A stretch of DNA of 10,548 bases, from the NCBI GenBank assembly GCA_947037905.1, contig CAMQUX010000030.1, positions 1-10,548 of the forward strand, given 5' to 3'. The notes under the pieces were generated by a model that was not told where the DNA came from, searched no databases, and saw nothing but the letters and a program-made list of their open reading frames with translations. Of this stretch, positions 7,969 to 10,548 are shown in pieces; within the stretch, counting starts at the first letter, position 1, and each line of letters opens with the position of its first letter. This DNA comes from an uncultured Desulfovibrionaceae bacterium (GTDB lineage Bacteria > Desulfobacterota > Desulfovibrionia > Desulfovibrionales > Desulfovibrionaceae). Both the position numbers and the translations under genes were made by a program.

Positions 7969-8010
7969 TTATCAGAAATCAAGATTCCCTTATTAAAAAT
8001 CAAGATTTCC
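7969..8010 (-). repeat. 21-bp tandem duplication of the asnS 3' end including stop codons
   Basis: The units 7990-8010 (end of asnS) and 7969-7989 (just beyond it) match at 18 of 21 positions. Read in the asnS frame, the first encodes GNLDF followed by TAA TAA, and the second encodes GNLDF followed by TGA TAA. The three differences are GGA/GGG, TTT/TTC and TAA/TGA, all without effect on the encoded residues or stops. The second copy lies after the stop and is normally untranslated. Confidence 0.88.
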
Positions 8011-9369
8011 TGGTGTGCGTGGGAATGCAATAACATCTCTAATATTTGTAATGCCAGTTACAAGCATAATAAGGCGCTCAAAACCCATACCAAAGCCTGC
8101 ATGTGGCGCTGTTCCAAAGCGTCTACTATCTATATACCACCAGTATTCTTCTTCAGAAAGTTTCAAATCTTTCATATTTGCTAAGAGCATTTCATAACGT
8201 TCTTCTCGTGCAGAACCACCAATAAGCTCACCTATTCGTGGAACAAGAATATCCATTGCAGCAACTGTCTTTCCATCTGCATTTGCTCGCATGTAAAAAG
8301 GTTTTAAACTTTTAGGATAATCATAAATAATTACAGGGCTTTTAAAATACTCATCTGTAAAAAATCGCTCATGTTCTGTTTGTAAATCGTTGCCCCATGC
8401 GACTGGGAACTCAAATTTTTTATTACTTTTTATTAAAATATCCACAGCATCTGTGTACGATATACGTGCATATTCTTTTGTTAAAAGAGTATGCAAATCT
8501 TCTGTTAAATTTTTATCCACAAACTGCGCAAATAAGTTCAAATCATCTGCGTTTTTTTCTTGTACTGTGCGTATGCAAAAGCTTATAAGCTCTTGTCCAA
8601 GTTGCATAATATCATCTAGTCCTGCAAAAGCCATTTCTGGCTCAATCATCCAAAATTCTGCAGCATGTCGTGGTGTATTTGAATTTTCAGCCCTAAAAGT
8701 TGGACCAAAAGTATACACATCACCAAGAGATAGTGCGAACATTTCTGCTGAAAGTTGCCCAGAAACAGTAAGGCTTGCAGGTTTTCCAAAGAAATCTTTG
8801 CTAGTGCCGTCTTTTTTTTGCGTAGCTACCGTTTTTTGCGTAGCTACTGTGAACATTTCTCCTGCACCTTCGCAGTCTGAGCCTGTTAAAATAGGTGTAT
8901 GTACATAGAAAAATTCTTTTTCTGCAAAAAAATTATGCACTGCTTGGGCAAGTGTTGAGCGGATACGAAAGAGCGCTCCGTATTTATTTGTACGAGGACG
9001 AAGATGTGCTATGGTGCGCAAAAATTCATCAGAATGCCGTTTCTTTTGCAGAGGGAAAATACTTGCGTCTGCTTCGCCTAAGAGTATAATTTTCTCAGCT
9101 TTAAGCTCCCATTTTTGCCCCTGCCCAATGGATTCTGTAACAATACCCTCTACAGAGATGCTCGAGCCTGTAGTAAGTTCTGAAAGAGTCTCTTGAAACT
9201 GGTCTGTATGGGTGATAATAATCTGTAAATTTTCTAAGCAAGAGCCATCATTTAATTCAATAAAAGAAAATTCTTTACTGGCACGAATAGTTCGTATCCA
9301 ACCTTGAACAAGAACAGAACTAGCTGCGGTTTCTGCCTGAAGTAGGTGTTTGATTTTTGTTCGTTTCAT
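7993..9369 (-). CDS. asnS: Asparaginyl-tRNA synthetase
   Basis: AsnRS attaches asparagine to tRNA-Asn in the cytosol by way of an adenylate. The 458-residue length is normal for the bacterial enzyme (E. coli about 466). The N-terminal 110 residues form the OB-fold anticodon-binding domain (VLVQGWIRTIRASKEFSFIELNDGS). The class II catalytic domain shows HTPILTGSDCEGAGEMF, DFFGKPASLTVSGQL (typical of AsnRS rather than AspRS), motif 2 with Arg226 in FRAENSNTPRH, and motif 3 with GFER at 429-432, followed by RDVIAFPRTP. A six-residue unit TVATQK is repeated at 174-179 and 180-185 in the loop before DFFGK. A Shine-Dalgarno AAGGA lies 8 nt before ATG on the - strand. Having asnS suggests direct charging of tRNA-Asn, although indirect routes may coexist. 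It is divergent from ftsY and probably monocistronic, with its terminator at 7761-7807. Confidence 0.97.
   Translation of the reverse strand: MKRTKIKHLLQAETAASSVLVQGWIRTIRASKEFSFIELNDGSCLENLQIIITHTDQFQETLSELTTGSSISVEGIVTESIGQGQKWELKAEKIILLGEADASIFPLQKKRHSDEFLRTIAHLRPRTNKYGALFRIRSTLAQAVHNFFAEKEFFYVHTPILTGSDCEGAGEMFTVATQKTVATQKKDGTSKDFFGKPASLTVSGQLSAEMFALSLGDVYTFGPTFRAENSNTPRHAAEFWMIEPEMAFAGLDDIMQLGQELISFCIRTVQEKNADDLNLFAQFVDKNLTEDLHTLLTKEYARISYTDAVDILIKSNKKFEFPVAWGNDLQTEHERFFTDEYFKSPVIIYDYPKSLKPFYMRANADGKTVAAMDILVPRIGELIGGSAREERYEMLLANMKDLKLSEEEYWWYIDSRRFGTAPHAGFGMGFERLIMLVTGITNIRDVIAFPRTPGNLDF
8815..8850 (-). repeat. In-frame 18-bp tandem duplication within asnS
   Basis: Two 18-bp units, 8833-8850 and 8815-8832, differ at one base and each encodes TVATQK (residues 174-185). 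The difference, ACA versus ACG for threonine, is synonymous. They sit in the variable loop between EGAGEMF and DFFGK; in E. coli AsnRS, as I recall it, this stretch is about four residues longer, so the duplication does not make an over-long loop. Confidence 0.9.
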
Positions 9370-9520
9370 AGTTTTAGTCCTTATACAAAATATTCTTATA
9401 AAGAAATAATAAAGGCATTCTTAAAAAAAAGCTTTGCACTTGCTATATTCCTTTAGTAAACTAAATTTGAGCAATTTAAAAGATATAAAAATATGAAATG
9501 AAAGAATATAAGAGGAAAAT
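9370..9520. other. Divergent asnS-ftsY intergenic region
   Basis: This 151-bp AT-rich gap must carry the starts of both genes. A fair promoter is visible for ftsY. For asnS I see only -10-like hexamers on the - strand (TATAAG at 9400-9395, TATTAT at 9411-9406) without convincing -35 partners. A short inverted repeat TTTAG-TAAA-CTAAA lies at about 9452-9465. No ORF or RNA gene is apparent. Confidence 0.6.
9421..9449 (+). promoter_or_regulatory. Candidate sigma-70 promoter with extended -10 for ftsY
   Basis: A -35-like TTAAAA at 9421-9426 (4 of 6 to consensus) is followed after 17 bp by TATATT at 9444-9449 (5 of 6). The latter is preceded by TGC, giving an extended -10 TGCTATATT. Transcription would start near 9456, leaving about 65 nt before ftsY. 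Its position in a divergent gap supports it, but AT-rich DNA yields such matches by chance. Confidence 0.42.
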
Positions 9521-10548
9521 ATGGGACTTTTTTCTAAATTTACTAAGAAAAAAAAATCTTTAAAAGAAAATACAGCACAGAATGTATTATCAGCTGAAAA
9601 TAGAGCTATATATGAAAATATATTATCAGCAGAAAAAAAACAAGAGTTGACCTTAGCTCTTCGTGCGGTAGAACCTCGGTTATCTAATTGGTTACCTCTT
9701 GTTTTAGAGGGCATAGATAAAAAAGGCGATATCTTAAATGCGCATCTTTTATTTCTACTCACAGCGCTAGAAATGCAGAAAAATGAGCAGGAAGAATTTT
9801 TAATAAGTTTTAATGACTGGCTTCTTGATATGGGCTATGAAAAAATGACAGATTTTCGCTCAGAACTGCAATACCGTCTAGCTTTAGCCTTAGGTGTTGA
9901 AGATGAAGAAGATGAGCAAGACAGATTATTTTCGCAGTTATCGAAAGGTTTAGAAAAAACAAAAGAGCAGATATCGTTTCGTATACAGGGGCTTGTTGCG
10001 AGTAAAGGTAGTTTAGATGAGAGCTTTTGGGAAGAATTAGAAGAAATATTTATCATGGCAGATATAGGTTATGAGACCGCCATGAAGCTTGTGAAACAGT
10101 TAAAATATCGAGCGCAGAAAAATAATATAGATTCTTCTGAGCAGTTTACAAAACTCTTTCAAGAAGAGTTACAAGAGATATTTGCAAGAGAGCGTAGAAT
10201 AACAAGTTTTATAGCTCCAGAAGTATGTTTAATGATTGGTGTAAACGGAGCAGGGAAAACAACAACCATAGCAAAATTAGCCTATAGAGCAAAACAAGAG
10301 GGTAAAAAAGTACTCATAGCAGCAGGTGATACCTTTAGAGCCGCAGCCATAGAGCAATTAGGCACATGGGCAAAATCCATAGACTGTGGCTTTTTTGCAA
10401 AAGAAGCAGGTGCAGATCCAGCAGCAGTGGCATTTGAAGCCATGGATTTAGCATGTAAAGAAGGGTACGATCTTTTACTTTTTGATACAGCAGGCAGACT
10501 ACAAACACAAACAAATTTAATGGAAGAACTAAAAAAGATTAAAAAAGT
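9521..10548 (+). CDS. ftsY: Signal recognition particle receptor FtsY (3' end outside window)
   Basis: FtsY is the GTPase receptor that docks SRP-ribosome complexes at the inner membrane for insertion of membrane proteins. The frame is open to the right edge, with 342 codons visible. Residues 1-150 form a long N-terminal region: a basic start (MGLFSKFTKKKK), a degenerate 12-residue repeat, then an acidic part with ELTLALRAVEPRLSNW and ELQYRLALALGVEDEEDEQD, which I remember as typical of Desulfovibrionaceae FtsY. The helical N domain follows (about 155-230), then the G domain with the P-loop GVNGAGKTTT at 240-249, DTFRAAA at 270-276 and DTAGRL at 322-327. The TKLD motif and the C-terminal part are beyond the edge. 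GVNGAGKTTT with DTFRAAA separates it from Ffh. The ribosome site AGAGGA (9511-9516) is only 4 nt from ATG; an upstream ATG at 9493 stops after two codons. Confidence 0.95.
   Translation, partial: MGLFSKFTKKKKSLKENTAQNVLSAENRAIYENILSAEKKQELTLALRAVEPRLSNWLPLVLEGIDKKGDILNAHLLFLLTALEMQKNEQEEFLISFNDWLLDMGYEKMTDFRSELQYRLALALGVEDEEDEQDRLFSQLSKGLEKTKEQISFRIQGLVASKGSLDESFWEELEEIFIMADIGYETAMKLVKQLKYRAQKNNIDSSEQFTKLFQEELQEIFARERRITSFIAPEVCLMIGVNGAGKTTTIAKLAYRAKQEGKKVLIAAGDTFRAAAIEQLGTWAKSIDCGFFAKEAGADPAAVAFEAMDLACKEGYDLLLFDTAGRLQTQTNLMEELKKIKK
9581..9636 (+). repeat. Degenerate 36-bp repeat in the FtsY N-terminal region
   Basis: The segments 9581-9600 and 9617-9636 match at 18 of 20 positions (AATGTATTATCAGCTGAAAA against AATATATTATCAGCAGAAAA), 36 bp apart and in frame. 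They encode NVLSAE and NILSAE twelve residues apart, in the poorly conserved stretch after the basic start of FtsY. This looks like an old in-frame tandem duplication. Confidence 0.65.

Larger units (their letters stand above)
7498..7992. other. Convergent intergenic region between mrcA and asnS
   Basis: This 495-bp, extremely AT-rich gap lies between the 3' ends of two converging genes. I see no credible coding sequence or tRNA. The left part (7498-7760) contains only an A/T-only hairpin (9-bp arms at 7631-7639 and 7647-7655), which is expected by chance in such DNA. The centre holds the strong two-way terminator. The right part (7841-8010) is made of short repeats, annotated separately. A reading frame crossing 7674-7862 on the - strand runs through the terminator stem, lacks a ribosome site and reads as low-complexity Tyr/Phe/Ile; I do not consider it a gene. 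Confidence 0.75.

Noticed and set aside
8390..8908. 172-residue frame on the + strand across asnS
   Set aside because: It is the antisense shadow of conserved AsnRS catalytic motifs and has no recognisable domain.
9433..9447. Sigma-54 promoter at TTTGCACTTGC upstream of ftsY
   Set aside because: The GC elements are too close together for a -24/-12 promoter, and the GG of the -24 element is missing.
9421..9762. 113-residue frame on the - strand opposite the start of ftsY
   Set aside because: The + strand encodes recognisable FtsY with a ribosome site; the opposite frame has no family features and covers the promoter region.

Overview
The window is a stretch of ordinary bacterial chromosome: housekeeping genes in an AT-rich genome with long AT-rich gaps. 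It holds no mobile element, CRISPR array, phage gene, tRNA or rRNA that I can see. KDO biosynthesis (arabinose-5-phosphate isomerase) points to a Gram-negative organism with lipopolysaccharide. The long acidic N-terminal region of FtsY, including the stretch ELTLALRAVEPRLS, and the 4Fe-4S type PurF remind me of Desulfovibrionaceae. With this AT content, a Lawsonia-like or other AT-rich, possibly host-associated member of that family is my best guess. That placement is from memory and was not checked by a search.

Layout from left to right: (1) The 3' part of carB (large subunit of carbamoyl-phosphate synthase) and the complete purF (first enzyme of purine synthesis), closely spaced on the + strand and probably one transcript. 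(2) A 287-bp gap with a 22-bp tandem repeat array. (3) A + strand cluster with an envelope theme: kdsD/kpsF (KDO precursor), a small cysteine-rich YkgJ-type protein, and a class A penicillin-binding protein that starts with GTG 12 bp after the YkgJ stop. (4) A 495-bp convergent gap with a very strong two-way hairpin terminator and several short repeats. (5) asnS on the - strand. (6) A 151-bp divergent gap with a plausible promoter for ftsY. (7) The 5' two thirds of ftsY on the + strand, cut by the window edge.

Functionally, carB and purF use glutamine-derived nitrogen for pyrimidine/arginine and purine synthesis. kdsD and the penicillin-binding protein build the outer and inner layers of the envelope. 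asnS and ftsY serve translation and co-translational membrane targeting. I did not find a new biological system here. The most unusual signal is a set of short tandem duplications spread over genes and gaps, with periods of about 10, 15, 18, 21, 22, 34 and 36 bp. One of them repeats the last five codons and both stop codons of asnS, with only synonymous changes.
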